47,829 nt of DNA, taken from NCBI GenBank assembly GCA_947589665.1, contig CANQBJ010000011.1:1-47829 (forward strand), given 5' to 3'. The stretch's first letter is position 1, and each line of letters starts with the position of its first letter. The notes beneath the pieces were generated by a model, which did no database searches, was not told the origin of the DNA, and saw nothing but the letters and a program-made list of their open reading frames with translations. The translations under genes were made by a program, and so were the position numbers. This document shows, one piece after another, positions 7,663-16,954 of the stretch. This stretch comes from an uncultured Clostridia bacterium (GTDB taxonomy: Bacteria > Bacillota > Clostridia > Lachnospirales > CAG-274).

Positions 7663-10600
7663 TTACTGTGTAATATAGTTATAAATGATAGTTGCCATTT
7701 CAGCTCTTGTTATTTCCGCAGAAGGATTGATATTTCCGTTATCCCCAACAATAATGCCTGCTTCGACCAATGCTGCCGTATATGGCTTTGCCCATTCGGA
7801 AACAGTATGACCGTCAGCAAAATCATCAAGTACAGATAAATCTACCCTGTCAATATCTGTATTGTTCAGTTTTGCTATTATAACAAACATTTCCTCACGA
7901 GTGATTGCTTTTTCGGGTTTGAATTCCCCGTTGCCATATCCTATAAACAAATCACTCCTTGAGCAGTTTGCAATGGCTTCTGCATAATAGCTGTCCGCAG
8001 GAACATCTGTGAAGTCAAGAGCATCTACACTTGTAATATTGTCAAGTTCAAGCATTCTGTCAAGAACAAGAGCAAAATCACCTCTCTTGGTAGATATATC
8101 AGGCATAAATAAATCATCTGTTACACCTTTGAAAATACCCTTATCGTGAAGATATTCTATGTAATCTTCTGCCCAGTGATCGCTTATATCATCAAACTCA
8201 CTATCGCCTGAGTCAGTATTACCTATACCCCGTTCCGTATCTTTTTCTGATTTGGTATCTTTTTCTGTATCAAACTCGGTTTTTGTATCTGTCTCAGACT
8301 TGATGTCGGTTTTGTCTTTAGCATCGCCGGTCGTTGATTCTGTTGTGATTTCTGTCTTAGGCTTTCTTCCTGCACCACCGCCTGAGTGGTTGCCTGAGCT
8401 TGTTGTAGTTTCTGTTGTGGTTTCTCTTGCAGATACAGTTATGTCAATATCAGCCTCTACTCCGTCTGCTACAACAGTAACCTTTGTATCCTCCTGAGTA
8501 AGCGGTTTATTATCTTTTACAACAATATCCTCATCTTTAACGGTTTCCTTGCTGCCGTCGTTATATGTTACTTCAACGACTGCGCCGTTCTTATCAAATT
8601 CCTCGCCTTCGGTATATTCTGTTCTTGGATATTCAACTACCTTTGCAGAAACAGCTTTTCTTGCAATAACTGTAATAGGCACGTTTATTTTCTCTGTACC
8701 GTTTTTATACTCATAATATACAACACCATATATATCGCTGAGAGTAAGCGGAATATCACTTACATAAACGCCGTTTTCATCAATATATGTCTTAGTACCG
8801 TCATTCCAAAGAACTTCAATTAAAATGCCTGCCGGATCAAATATCTGTCCTTCAACATAATTCGTCTTGTCAGGAAGATTAATTATTCTGATACCTTCGG
8901 AATTGCCGTAATTCTTCTCGGTAGTTGTTTCTGTACTGATGTCTCCGCTTACGGCTGAAGTGGTCTGTTCACTGCTGTTTTCGGTAGTCTGTTCGCTGTC
9001 GTTTTTGGTAGTTTGTTCTCCTATATTGTCAGATGTAGTCTGCTCACTTGCTTTTTCGGTAGTGGCATCTGAATTGCCATTATCTTCTTCACCGCCAAAG
9101 ATCACTCTCTTAATAACAGTAACAGGCTGCTCTGCTTTATGCTCTTCAAAGTTGATTTCAACTGCTGTATCGGTTATTTCAAGCGGTCTTTCGGGATATG
9201 TATAATCAGTAACGACCTCTCTTGTATTATCCTTGTATACAGCTTCGACTGTCATACCATTATCGTCAAAATACTGACCTTCCACATACTGTGTCTTTTC
9301 GGGAGCTTTCACTATTTCTATATGGTCAATAGTGGTATGCCTGTAATGGGTATTGAGTATCCATATAACATCAAGCATATTTATATCTCCGTCATCATTG
9401 GCATCGGCGTTAAGCTCATAAACTGTATCCATATCCCACATATTGAGTACAGCCTTATTTATAAGGTCTGTATCAACCTCTGAAACAATACCGTCACCGT
9501 TAATATCGGCATTTATAAGCGCTGCTTCGCTTAAATTTGCATTGCCGTTGATATAATTGTTTATAAGCACAATATCATCATTTGTAAGATTACCGTCATT
9601 GTCCGTATCTCCTGTGTGAACAGCCTTTTTTGCAAAATCTGTTACTTTACCGAGATACTTTGTAAGTATGCCTGCATCTGTGAGATCCACAGCACCATCT
9701 CTGTTGACATCGCCGTTGCGTTCTTTGATGAAACTGTTTAAGTCTTTTATTGCAAGAGTAATAGGCACAATATCATAAAATCCCTTGTACTCTATTGTTA
9801 CATACATATCTCCTGCTTTGAAAGGCTCTTCAGAGTAAGTATAGTCTGAAATCTCGGAACTGCTGTTGTCATTATAGTATGCTGTTACGACCATACCTTC
9901 AACATCAAATATTTCGCCTTCTGTATATTCGACCTTATCAGGCTGCCTTGTAACTTTAATACCGACAACTTCCTTATGTACTACTGTAATAGGAGTAGTA
10001 TCTGTCTTACCGTCTTTTCTTACTGTAATTATGCTATCATATACTGTTAATGAAGTATCGGGAATGATCTCATAGCTTTCCAGTATTCCTGTGCTGCCAT
10101 CGTCATATTTAGCCTTGACCACCATTCCTGTTCTGTCAAAACTTTCACCCTCTACATAATTTACTTTAGAAGGAGGTGTTATTATCTCTATTTCCGTTAT
10201 TGACTTTGCAATAACATTAATAGGTGTTGTAGTATAAAGTCCGTTATAAGTAATATATACCTTATCCGTTCCTACTGAGAGCCTATTGCTGTCTACAACA
10301 TAGTCCTTTACTTCTGTCTGAGTACCGTCATTGTATGTTGCGGTAATGACCATACCCGTCTTATCAAACACATCATTTTCAATGTATGTAGTTTTCTTAG
10401 GCGGTTTGGTAACAGCAATACTTGTCATAAGTTTTTCGGTTACAGTAATTCTTACAATATCTGTCTTGCTGTCTTTGGTTACGGTTATTTTATCTGTATC
10501 GGCAGTAATTACATCGGGAGAAAAGGTATAATCCCTTATCTCGCTTTCCGTACCGTCATTGTAGTGTGCAGTTACTATCATACCCGTATCATCAAAATGC

Positions 10601-13600
10601 TGACCTACGATATAATCAATCTTATCAGGCTCTTTTGTGATATTAATATATGATATAACCTTTTCTACAACAGTTATAGAAACACTTGTTGTTTTGCTGC
10701 CTGCGGATATGGTAATATTTTTATCACTTAATGTAAGAGGAGCAGAGGAAAAAGTATACTCGCTTGGTGCAAGGGCTGAACGTGTACCGTCTGAGTATGT
10801 TGCCATAACGACCATACCATAGTCATTAAATACCTCGCCTTCTACATAATTTGTTTTCTTCGGCTGAGTTGTAACTGTAATACTTGTTATGGCTTTTTCG
10901 GCAACACTTATATCTACAGTAGCGAAGAAATTTTTATAGGTTATATATATCTTATTTGAGCCTCCGCTTAAAGGACTTCTACTATAGTCATAATCGTTGA
11001 TAACATTTTCCGTACCGTCACTATATAAGGCTTTTACCTCCATTCCGCTGTTATCAAAAGTATCGCCTGCTATATAGCTTACCTTACTTGGCTGTTTGGT
11101 AACTTTAATGCCTGTAAGTATAACTGTGTCTTTTACGGTAACATCTACGGTTGTATAAAGATTGTTGTAAGTGATATATACCTTACTTTGTCCTGACTTC
11201 AATACATTGTCCTCTATAACATAGTTTGTTATAGGTGCAGTAGTTCTGTCATTATAGGTAGCGGTAACTATCATTCCGGATACATTGAAAATATCGCCTT
11301 CATTGTATATCAGTTTACTTGGTTGATGTGTAACAGCAATACTTGTTACAGCTTTTTCTACTACTGTAACCGGTACGCTTGCATTTTTGCCTGATTTACT
11401 AATTGTGATTTCTCTTGTATTGTCGGCAATAGTGTGTGGTGAGTAAGTATAGTCAAAAACTTCCACCTCTGTTCCATCGTTATATGTTGCCATAATGTGC
11501 ATACCCTCTGTTAAAAAGGTCTGTCCTACTATATATTCGGTCTTTTTCGGAGGATATGTAACTTCAATTTTGGTAAGCTCTTTAGCAACTACTGATATAT
11601 TGACGCTTGCCGTTTTGTTTCCTGCCGATATTGTAATACTACTGTCGTTTATTGTAAGAGGCGCAAGCGAATATGTATATTCACTGGGCGCAAGATCGGA
11701 ATGTGTACCATCGGAGTAAGTTGCGGTTACTATCATTCCCCTATCGTCAAATTTTTCACCTTCTACATATGAGGTTTTCTTTGGCTGAGTTGTTATTTCA
11801 ATACTTGCTATAGCCTTTTCGGCAACGCTGATATTTACCGTTGCGAAAAAATTGTTGTATGTTATATACACCGTATTCGTACCTTTGGATAAAGGATTTT
11901 TATTACACTCATAATTAGTAATGGCTGTTTCTGTCCCGTCACTATATAAGGCTTTTACTTCCATTCCGCTGTTATCGAAGGTATCGCCTGCTATATAGCT
12001 TACCTTACTTGGCTGTTTGGTAACTTTAATGCCTGTAAGAATAACTGTGTCTTTTACAGTAACATCTACTGTTGTATAAAGATTGTTGTAAGTAATATAT
12101 ACCTTACTTTGTCCTGACTTCAATACATTATCAACAATTACATAATCAGATATAGGCGCAGAAGTACCGTCATTATAGGTGGCGGTAACTACCATTCCTG
12201 CCTTGTTAAAGGTATCGCCCTCATTATATGACAGTTTGTTTGGCTGCTTAGTAACAGCAATGCTTGTTACTGCTTTATTCACAACAGTAATAGGTGTTGT
12301 AGCTGTCTTTCCTGACTTGCTTACAGTAATTGTTTTTGTGTTATCCTCAATAATATGCGGCTCATAGGTATAATCGGAGATTTCTGCCTTTGAACCATCA
12401 TTGTAAGTTGCCGTAACACGCATACCCTCTGTTGCAAAAGCCTGTCCTACTATGTATTCGGTCTTTTTCGGAGGATATGTAACTTCTATGCCTGTAATTG
12501 TATTTGCAACTACATTAACAGCAACACTTGCTGTCTTATTGCCTGCAGATACGGTAACATTTTTATTGCCTGTTGTAAGTGCCGTTGCAGGATATGTATA
12601 TTCGTATTTCTTTAATACACCTTTAGAGCCGTCATTATATGTGGCTGTAACGACCATACCTTCATCATCAAACTTTTCGCCTTCTACATATGAAGTTTTC
12701 TTTGGCTGAGTCGTTATTGCTATACTTGAAATCTCTTTGTCGGCAACAGATACATCTACAGTATCATAATAATCGCCATAAGTTACATATACCTTGTTCT
12801 GACCTGACTTCAATATATTGTCCTCTATAACATAATTTGTTATAGGAGCTGTGGTGCCATCATTATATGTGGCTGTAACGACCATTCCGTTTTTATCAAA
12901 GGTTTGTCCTACAATATAACTTACCTTGCTTGGCTGATTGGTAACTTCAATACCTACTATTTCTTTAGGAACAACCTTAATAGGTACAGTTGCCGTATAG
13001 AAAATATCTGTGCCTGAGCTAAGAAAGCCGTAATATACTTCCATTTCCGTGTCAGCAGTAGTCAAAACTCTGTTTTCCTGATATATTTTGGAATCACTTG
13101 TTAAATCATAAGTAGTAGACGGTTTAAAAGTTGATTTTTCCCAGTCAAAATTATTGATATTGTTGTCATCTGCAAGTGAAATCTCTTTTGAGCCAAATGT
13201 TGTTGCGGAAATTACCATTCCTTCTTTATTAAATTTTTGTCCCTCAACGTATGTTGTCTTTGTCGGAGGAGTAGTAACAGAATAGTCAGCAAACGGATAA
13301 CCGTTAGAGTACAGGTCTATACCGCCATCGGCAATGCTGCCGCCTTGTGCTCCAAAACAGTCATAGCTACCTGAGAATCCTCCATAATTATACGTATAAC
13401 GCAACTTGAAATAATTGACAACTGCATTATCCCAACTCGCATATTTTGTAGCCTTTGGAGCTTCCTCTGTAATTTCACAGTTGATATTTAATTTTTCGGG
13501 ATTTATCGCTATTTCATCGGATGTGCCTTCAATTTTGGCTAATATTCCAAAATTTTTGTTATGGGAACTACCGTTGGAAAATTTACCGTTGTAATATGAT

Positions 13601-14190
13601 TTAAAGACTTTTATAAGGTTTTCCTTTGCATCGTTCGTTAAACCATACGCATAAAAATCAGCCACTACAAGTTTTAAATTAGGAGCTATTTTTATTGAAG
13701 TACAATGGGTTTCATCTGCCGGAACAACTTGATTAATAGGCACATCAAACTTTACGGTTTTGTCATATCTTGCACCGTTGGAATATGTTTCATCTTCAAT
13801 GAAATACTTGTAGGTATATTCAAGAAAATCATCATTTTCCATTGTGTTATAATCCACATAATTCTTAGCAGGAGTTATATGATCTCCCAATACAGATGTT
13901 GTTTCAAGAGTTGTACCATCTTTAAAATGCAGAGTTAATGTTACCTTTGACAAATATTCTTCAACTCTGCTGCGCAAATAATCTCTTGTAATCATTTCGC
14001 CATCATACAATGTAGGTATAGGGCAAGACTCTGTAGGATGTGGAGTTGCTGTAATGCTTGTTATCTCCTGACTGTATGTAGGTCTGTTTTCGCCATAAGC
14101 AAATACGTTTACCGCATTCACTATTCCTATGCTTGAAAAAGCCATAACACACGCAAGAAAAGTTGCGAAAAATCTTTTAATTCTGTTCAT
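7663..14190 (-). CDS. Giant secreted SLH-anchored protein with about 18 Ig-like (Big_3) repeats and an internal dockerin
   Basis: 2175 residues. The ATG at 14190 has GAGGAGG at 9 nt and is followed by a signal peptide (RIKRFFATFLACVMAFSS). After an unrecognised N-terminal domain of about 290 residues come 15 repeats of about 77 residues with the pattern QPxKxxYxxGxxFDxxGMVVTATYNDG (group 3 bacterial Ig-like). From about 1490 there are four EF-hand loops (DVNRDGAVDLTD, DTDNDGNLTNDD, DINGDGIVSEVD, DANDDGDINMLD), a dockerin-like block twice the usual size. Three more Ig repeats interrupted by Thr/Glu-rich linkers follow, then three C-terminal SLH domains for cell-wall polymer binding. It is the last gene of a cassette with a cohesin-like and a transglutaminase-like gene. 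Its ribosome binding site lies within the last codons of the cohesin gene, so translation is probably coupled. A surface adhesin or scaffold is likely. Confidence 0.92.
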   Translation of the reverse strand: MNRIKRFFATFLACVMAFSSIGIVNAVNVFAYGENRPTYSQEITSITATPHPTESCPIPTLYDGEMITRDYLRSRVEEYLSKVTLTLHFKDGTTLETTSVLGDHITPAKNYVDYNTMENDDFLEYTYKYFIEDETYSNGARYDKTVKFDVPINQVVPADETHCTSIKIAPNLKLVVADFYAYGLTNDAKENLIKVFKSYYNGKFSNGSSHNKNFGILAKIEGTSDEIAINPEKLNINCEITEEAPKATKYASWDNAVVNYFKLRYTYNYGGFSGSYDCFGAQGGSIADGGIDLYSNGYPFADYSVTTPPTKTTYVEGQKFNKEGMVISATTFGSKEISLADDNNINNFDWEKSTFKPSTTYDLTSDSKIYQENRVLTTADTEMEVYYGFLSSGTDIFYTATVPIKVVPKEIVGIEVTNQPSKVSYIVGQTFDKNGMVVTATYNDGTTAPITNYVIEDNILKSGQNKVYVTYGDYYDTVDVSVADKEISSIAITTQPKKTSYVEGEKFDDEGMVVTATYNDGSKGVLKKYEYTYPATALTTGNKNVTVSAGNKTASVAVNVVANTITGIEVTYPPKKTEYIVGQAFATEGMRVTATYNDGSKAEISDYTYEPHIIEDNTKTITVSKSGKTATTPITVVNKAVTSIAVTKQPNKLSYNEGDTFNKAGMVVTATYNDGTSAPISDYVIVDNVLKSGQSKVYITYNNLYTTVDVTVKDTVILTGIKVTKQPSKVSYIAGDTFDNSGMEVKALYSDGTETAITNYECNKNPLSKGTNTVYITYNNFFATVNISVAEKAIASIEITTQPKKTSYVEGEKFDDRGMIVTATYSDGTHSDLAPSEYTYSLAPLTINDSSITISAGNKTASVNISVVAKELTKIEVTYPPKKTEYIVGQTFLTEGMHIMATYNDGTEVEVFDYTYSPHTIADNTREITISKSGKNASVPVTVVEKAVTSIAVTHQPSKLIYNEGDIFNVSGMIVTATYNDRTTAPITNYVIEDNVLKSGQSKVYITYNNLYTTVDVTVKDTVILTGIKVTKQPSKVSYIAGDTFDNSGMEVKALYSDGTENVINDYDYSRSPLSGGSNKIYITYKNFFATVDISVAEKAITSITVTTQPKKTNYVEGEVFNDYGMVVMATYSDGTRSALAPSEYTFSSAPLTLSDKNITISAGSKTTSVSITVVEKVISYINITKEPDKIDYIVGQHFDDTGMIVTAHYNDGTESEIRDYTFSPDVITADTDKITVTKDSKTDIVRITVTEKLMTSIAVTKPPKKTTYIENDVFDKTGMVITATYNDGTQTEVKDYVVDSNRLSVGTDKVYITYNGLYTTTPINVIAKSITEIEIITPPSKVNYVEGESFDRTGMVVKAKYDDGSTGILESYEIIPDTSLTVYDSIITVRKDGKTDTTPITVVHKEVVGIKVTRQPDKVEYTEGEIFDVEGMVVTAYYNDNSSSEISDYTYSEEPFKAGDMYVTIEYKGFYDIVPITLAIKDLNSFIKERNGDVNRDGAVDLTDAGILTKYLGKVTDFAKKAVHTGDTDNDGNLTNDDIVLINNYINGNANLSEAALINADINGDGIVSEVDTDLINKAVLNMWDMDTVYELNADANDDGDINMLDVIWILNTHYRHTTIDHIEIVKAPEKTQYVEGQYFDDNGMTVEAVYKDNTREVVTDYTYPERPLEITDTAVEINFEEHKAEQPVTVIKRVIFGGEEDNGNSDATTEKASEQTTSDNIGEQTTKNDSEQTTENSSEQTTSAVSGDISTETTTEKNYGNSEGIRIINLPDKTNYVEGQIFDPAGILIEVLWNDGTKTYIDENGVYVSDIPLTLSDIYGVVYYEYKNGTEKINVPITVIARKAVSAKVVEYPRTEYTEGEEFDKNGAVVEVTYNDGSKETVKDEDIVVKDNKPLTQEDTKVTVVADGVEADIDITVSARETTTETTTSSGNHSGGGAGRKPKTEITTESTTGDAKDKTDIKSETDTKTEFDTEKDTKSEKDTERGIGNTDSGDSEFDDISDHWAEDYIEYLHDKGIFKGVTDDLFMPDISTKRGDFALVLDRMLELDNITSVDALDFTDVPADSYYAEAIANCSRSDLFIGYGNGEFKPEKAITREEMFVIIAKLNNTDIDRVDLSVLDDFADGHTVSEWAKPYTAALVEAGIIVGDNGNINPSAEITRAEMATIIYNYITQ
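10892..12733 (-). repeat. 921-bp super-repeat (four Ig domains) within the giant surface gene
   Basis: Equivalent bases recur at 12682, 11761 and 10840 (TTCTACATA) and at 11962 and 11041 (CATTCCGCTG), each pair exactly 921 bp apart, which is 307 codons or four Ig domains. The two copies bounded here are very similar and contain near-identical stretches of more than 150 bp. A third, more diverged copy continues towards about 9970. This indicates recent amplification of a four-domain block. Confidence 0.8.
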
Positions 14191-14191
14191 A

Positions 14192-14821
14192 TTACTGTAC
14201 CTCCTCATAGTCAACAGCATTTTCTGCGGTTTCATTTACAAGCTGAAATCCGTTATCAGAAACATCGTCAGTAGATGATACTTCAACCGCAGCTCCGCTT
14301 GAAACATTATCACTTACAAAAGGCACAAACGCCTTTGAAATATTGTTGTTTACTTTATAACTGCTTGAATAACTGTATTCACCGTCAACCATTACATCGG
14401 AATACCTTGCTATCTGATATATCTTTGTATCAATCTTTGTGTCCTGTGTTTTGGTATCAGACAACACTTCAAACTCAATATGAGCCAATTTATTGTTATC
14501 TTCAAAGCTGTAAAAATCCTTATCAGCCCAACCAACAATTATTTTGCCTTCAGAAGTCTTGTCAGCGGTTAAATACCCTCTGTCAATGTCATTTACGGCA
14601 TAGCAATCCTCGCCTAAAATATCAGTATCCGAAAGGACCGGTGATAATACCGTCGGATCATAACTTACCTCGGCAACATAGCCATTTACGGTATTTGTAA
14701 TAGCAGAATCCATTGTTATCGGTACAGAAATCCTGCTGCTTTCTGCCATTGTATTTGTACTGACACAAGTCATAGTCATTATTGCTGCACATAAGGCAGT
14801 TACAACACTTTTAATTCTCAT
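14192..14821 (-). CDS. Secreted cohesin-like domain protein
   Basis: 209 residues. The ATG at 14821 has AAGGAGG at 8 nt; the next gene starts 1 bp after this stop. A signal peptide of about 26 residues (VVTALCAAIMTMTC core) is followed by one domain, residues 30-155, resembling cohesin modules: SVPITMDSA, GYVAEVSYDPTVLSPV, GKIIVGWAD and LAHIEFEVLSD fit the characteristic beta-strands of type I cohesins. No anchor or membrane segment is seen in the Ser/Asp/Val-rich C-terminus. In cellulosome biology cohesins bind dockerins, and the next gene encodes a dockerin-bearing SLH protein, so a non-covalent pair on the cell surface is inferred. A generic Ig-like fold is the alternative. Confidence 0.65.
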   Translation of the reverse strand: MRIKSVVTALCAAIMTMTCVSTNTMAESSRISVPITMDSAITNTVNGYVAEVSYDPTVLSPVLSDTDILGEDCYAVNDIDRGYLTADKTSEGKIIVGWADKDFYSFEDNNKLAHIEFEVLSDTKTQDTKIDTKIYQIARYSDVMVDGEYSYSSSYKVNNNISKAFVPFVSDNVSSGAAVEVSSTDDVSDNGFQLVNETAENAVDYEEVQ

Positions 14822-14834
14822 AGAATAGTCCTCC

Positions 14835-15566
14835 TTATTTCGCATATTTTTCTTTATAGCCCCAGTTAGTAAGTATCAGGTCATTTGTCAGATAACATCT
14901 GTACCTTGCGTTAGGAAAGCCTGTCTTATCTAACCTAAGACCATTTGTTATATCAATATTAAGCCATCTGTCGTTTATATAAACCTTGTTCCATTCGTGT
15001 GATAAATCCTTGCTTACAACAATTTTGCAAGGAATATCAAGGTATTCCATAACTTTTCTGAAAGCTAACGAAAATGAACAGCACGTTCCTTTGTTTTTGG
15101 AAAACAGACTGTATATGTCATAATTTTTATATGTGCCGTCATACTCAAAATGGTCTATAAAATAGTCGTAAACCATTTTTACTTTCTCAGGATTTGAGCA
15201 GCCTTTTGTAATATCGGCTATATCAGTTATACAGTCATTGACCTCCCCATTTTTTTTGACTGTTTCTTCAGCGGAAAATATGTAACGGAAACTTATTTTT
15301 TCAATAATGCCGTCATTATTGCTGTCGTAAGTTACAAAATTATTTTCCATAGAGAAGGTATTAATGTCCTCGCTGAATATCTCTGTCATTGCCTCCGTAA
15401 CTTTATTTGATGTAAGCGAAAACTCCTCAATTTCAACAGATGGGTAATGATTATCTATTGCATATATGATTTTGTTCTTTATGTTGCTGTCAATCTCTCC
15501 ACAATAGACCGTAGTGCTAAAACCAAGCAGTAAAAGAACAAAAATCAGCAAAAAACTCTTTTTCAT
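14835..15566 (-). CDS. Secreted transglutaminase-like (papain-fold) protein
   Basis: 243 residues with an N-terminal signal peptide (KKSFLLIFVLLLLGFS). The transglutaminase-like core is at the C-terminal end: KNKGTCCSFSLAFRKVMEYL carries the nucleophile (Cys162 or Cys163), LSHEWNKVYI the histidine (His190) and RWLNIDIT the aspartate (Asp205), so the Cys-His-Asp triad is complete. Members cross-link or cleave proteins; which applies here is unknown. DSNNDGIIEKI near residue 81 resembles one EF-hand loop. GGGAGG precedes the ATG, and the stop lies 13 bp from the cohesin-like gene. A role in processing or cross-linking the cassette's surface proteins is inference. Confidence 0.8.
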   Translation of the reverse strand: MKKSFLLIFVLLLLGFSTTVYCGEIDSNIKNKIIYAIDNHYPSVEIEEFSLTSNKVTEAMTEIFSEDINTFSMENNFVTYDSNNDGIIEKISFRYIFSAEETVKKNGEVNDCITDIADITKGCSNPEKVKMVYDYFIDHFEYDGTYKNYDIYSLFSKNKGTCCSFSLAFRKVMEYLDIPCKIVVSKDLSHEWNKVYINDRWLNIDITNGLRLDKTGFPNARYRCYLTNDLILTNWGYKEKYAK

Positions 15567-15580
15567 ATTTCCCTCCCATT

Positions 15581-15602
15581 AAAAAAAGCTCTTTTCAGAG
15601 CC
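15581..15602 (-). terminator. Intrinsic terminator or attenuator upstream of the surface cassette
   Basis: GGCTCT and AGAGC form a stem around GAAA on the minus strand, followed by seven T. It sits between the DUF3789 peptide gene and the transglutaminase gene, only 14 bp before the latter's start. It may end the topoisomerase-remnant transcript or act inside the cassette's leader. Confidence 0.75.
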
Positions 15603-15614
15603 AAATATAGTAGA

Positions 15615-15643
15615 TTTATATATAGCTATGGCGGTATACCCAA
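15615..15643 (-). promoter_or_regulatory. Candidate promoter of the surface cassette
   Basis: On the minus strand TTGGGT (15638-15643) and TATAAA (15615-15620) are 17 nt apart. Transcription would begin just before the hairpin at 15581-15602, so if real the promoter is followed immediately by a terminator-like structure. Weak evidence. Confidence 0.35.
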
Positions 15644-15653
15644 AAGCAACATA

Positions 15654-15752
15654 TTAAACATCTCCTTTCTTAGTTGCCTGCATAAGACACATAATAATCA
15701 CACCTACAACTCCGCCTACAATACCACCCGATAAAAAAATCAAAATATCCAT
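15654..15752 (-). CDS. DUF3789-type single-pass membrane peptide, 32 aa
   Basis: A short gene with GGAGG 5 nt before its ATG, starting 12 bp after the topoisomerase remnant's stop. The peptide begins MDILIFLSGG and has one glycine-rich hydrophobic segment (IVGGVVGVIIMCLM) followed by a basic tail. This matches the small DUF3789 proteins found next to topoisomerase III in Tn1549-type conjugative elements of Firmicutes. The function is unknown. Confidence 0.75.
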   Translation of the reverse strand: MDILIFLSGGIVGGVVGVIIMCLMQATKKGDV

Positions 15753-15764
15753 ATTTACCTCCAC

Positions 15765-16826
15765 TTATTTATTTTTGGCAAAATCAAGCCTGAAAAACGC
15801 TGTACCGTTATTTACTTCAAGGACTATATCCGCCTCGTATGTCTTGTCTGTTTTAGGGGAATATAAATCCTTGTAGTGTATCTTTCCCTTTTCTAATAAT
15901 GCTTTTGCAGCACTTTTGGTGATAGCTTTTCTCTTTGTTTCAAAAAACTTGTTATTTTTCCATAGTGCAAAGTTACACTCTTTATTGGAACAGTAGAAAT
16001 TGGATTTTCCTTTGTATATGTTGCTTTTACACACAGGACACACACCTATTACTTCTTTTTTATTGATGTCGGGCAATTGGGCATTTACCTCAGTATTTGA
16101 GATAAAATCTGTTACAAAGTCCTTTATAGAATTCATAAAATCAGTACTGTCGGCTTTGCCTTTTGATATAAGCACAAGTTTATTTTCCCATTCGGCAGTT
16201 AATTTTGCCGATTTCAGCTTTTCGGGAATACTCTGTATAAGTGCTTGTCCTTTGCTTGTAGATATAAGACTTCTCTTTTCCCTCTCTACATAACCTCGCT
16301 TTATGATTGTTTCGATAATAGCTGCCCTTGTTGCAGGAGTGCCAAGACCCTTTCTCTCCACTTCATCAGTATCATATTCATTATTGCCTGCCTTTTCCAT
16401 TGCAGATAAAAGAGTATCTTCTGTATATGGCTTTGGCGGTGATGTATAATGGCTGACAATTTTTGATGTTACGGCAAATTCCTGTTCAACTTTAAGTCCT
16501 GACGGTAAGGATTTTTCATTTTCCGTTTCTTCCTCGGTTTTAATGCTTGCTCTGAAATTTCTCTCAATATCTCTGTATCCATATTCAACAACGGCATTTC
16601 CTGTAGCTGTAAAGTTTATACCCTTACAGCTTAAACTTACATCTGTATGCTCATATTCATACTCTGACGATACGGCGGATAACAACCTGCTTGCAATAAG
16701 GCAGAGTATTTTCCTGTCGGTATCCATAAGGGTCGTAAAATCACATTCCAAAATATTGACTGTAGGGATAATTGCGTGATGATCCGAAACACCGTTGTTA
16801 TTTATTACCTTCCTTATAATATTGTT
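15765..16826 (-). pseudogene. topB: Topoisomerase III (TopB) remnant lacking its N-terminal half
   Basis: The open frame holds the C-terminal 353 residues of an ICE-type DNA topoisomerase III. SDHHAIIPT, the conserved GLGTPATRAAIIETIIKRGY block and a C-terminal four-cysteine zinc element (CPVCKSNIYKG ... YCSNKEC) are intact. Family members have about 700 residues. The Toprim domain and the segment with the catalytic tyrosine, which precede the SDHHAIIPT block, are missing, so it cannot be an active topoisomerase. The frame meets an in-frame TGA at 16827-16829. A TTG at 16751 could start a shorter fragment but has no convincing ribosome binding site. The break marks the boundary of a large internal deletion or rearrangement of the element. 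Confidence 0.85.
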
Positions 16827-16859
16827 TCAGGGTGGTCTAATGACACGCATTTTCATCAT
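16827..16859 (-). other. Ten-codon start fragment fused in frame to the topB remnant
   Basis: AAAGGAG is followed by an ATG-initiated frame, MMKMRVIRPP, then TGA. This frame is the same as that of the topoisomerase remnant immediately downstream, so one stop codon separates them. It looks like the 5' end and ribosome binding site of another gene joined to topB by deletion. The donor gene is not identifiable. Confidence 0.45.
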
Positions 16860-16879
16860 CTCCTTTCTTCAAATAAAAA

Positions 16880-16907
16880 AACACTTTCGGATTTTTCCAA
16901 AAGTGTT
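16880..16907 (-). terminator. Intrinsic terminator upstream of the topB remnant
   Basis: AACACTTT (16880-16887) pairs with AAAGTGTT (16900-16907). On the minus strand it is followed by seven T. It lies just outside the topB junction and is probably a leftover of a lost gene, since the Rpn-like gene has its own terminator. Confidence 0.7.
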
Positions 16908-16932
16908 CATAAAATAAAAGTGTTCATAAAAT
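16899..16932. repeat. 17-bp tandem duplication
   Basis: AAAAGTGTTCATAAAAT occurs twice head to tail (16899-16915 and 16916-16932). The first copy overlaps the terminator arm. It may be a small duplication left by rearrangement next to the deletion junction. Confidence 0.8.
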
Positions 16933-16954
16933 TACGTTATTTTTGATGTGTATA

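Noticed and set aside
8252..12709. Several plus-strand frames opposite the Ig-repeat gene
   Set aside because: They are antisense shadows that recur with the repeat period, and they have no ribosome binding sites or protein-like composition.
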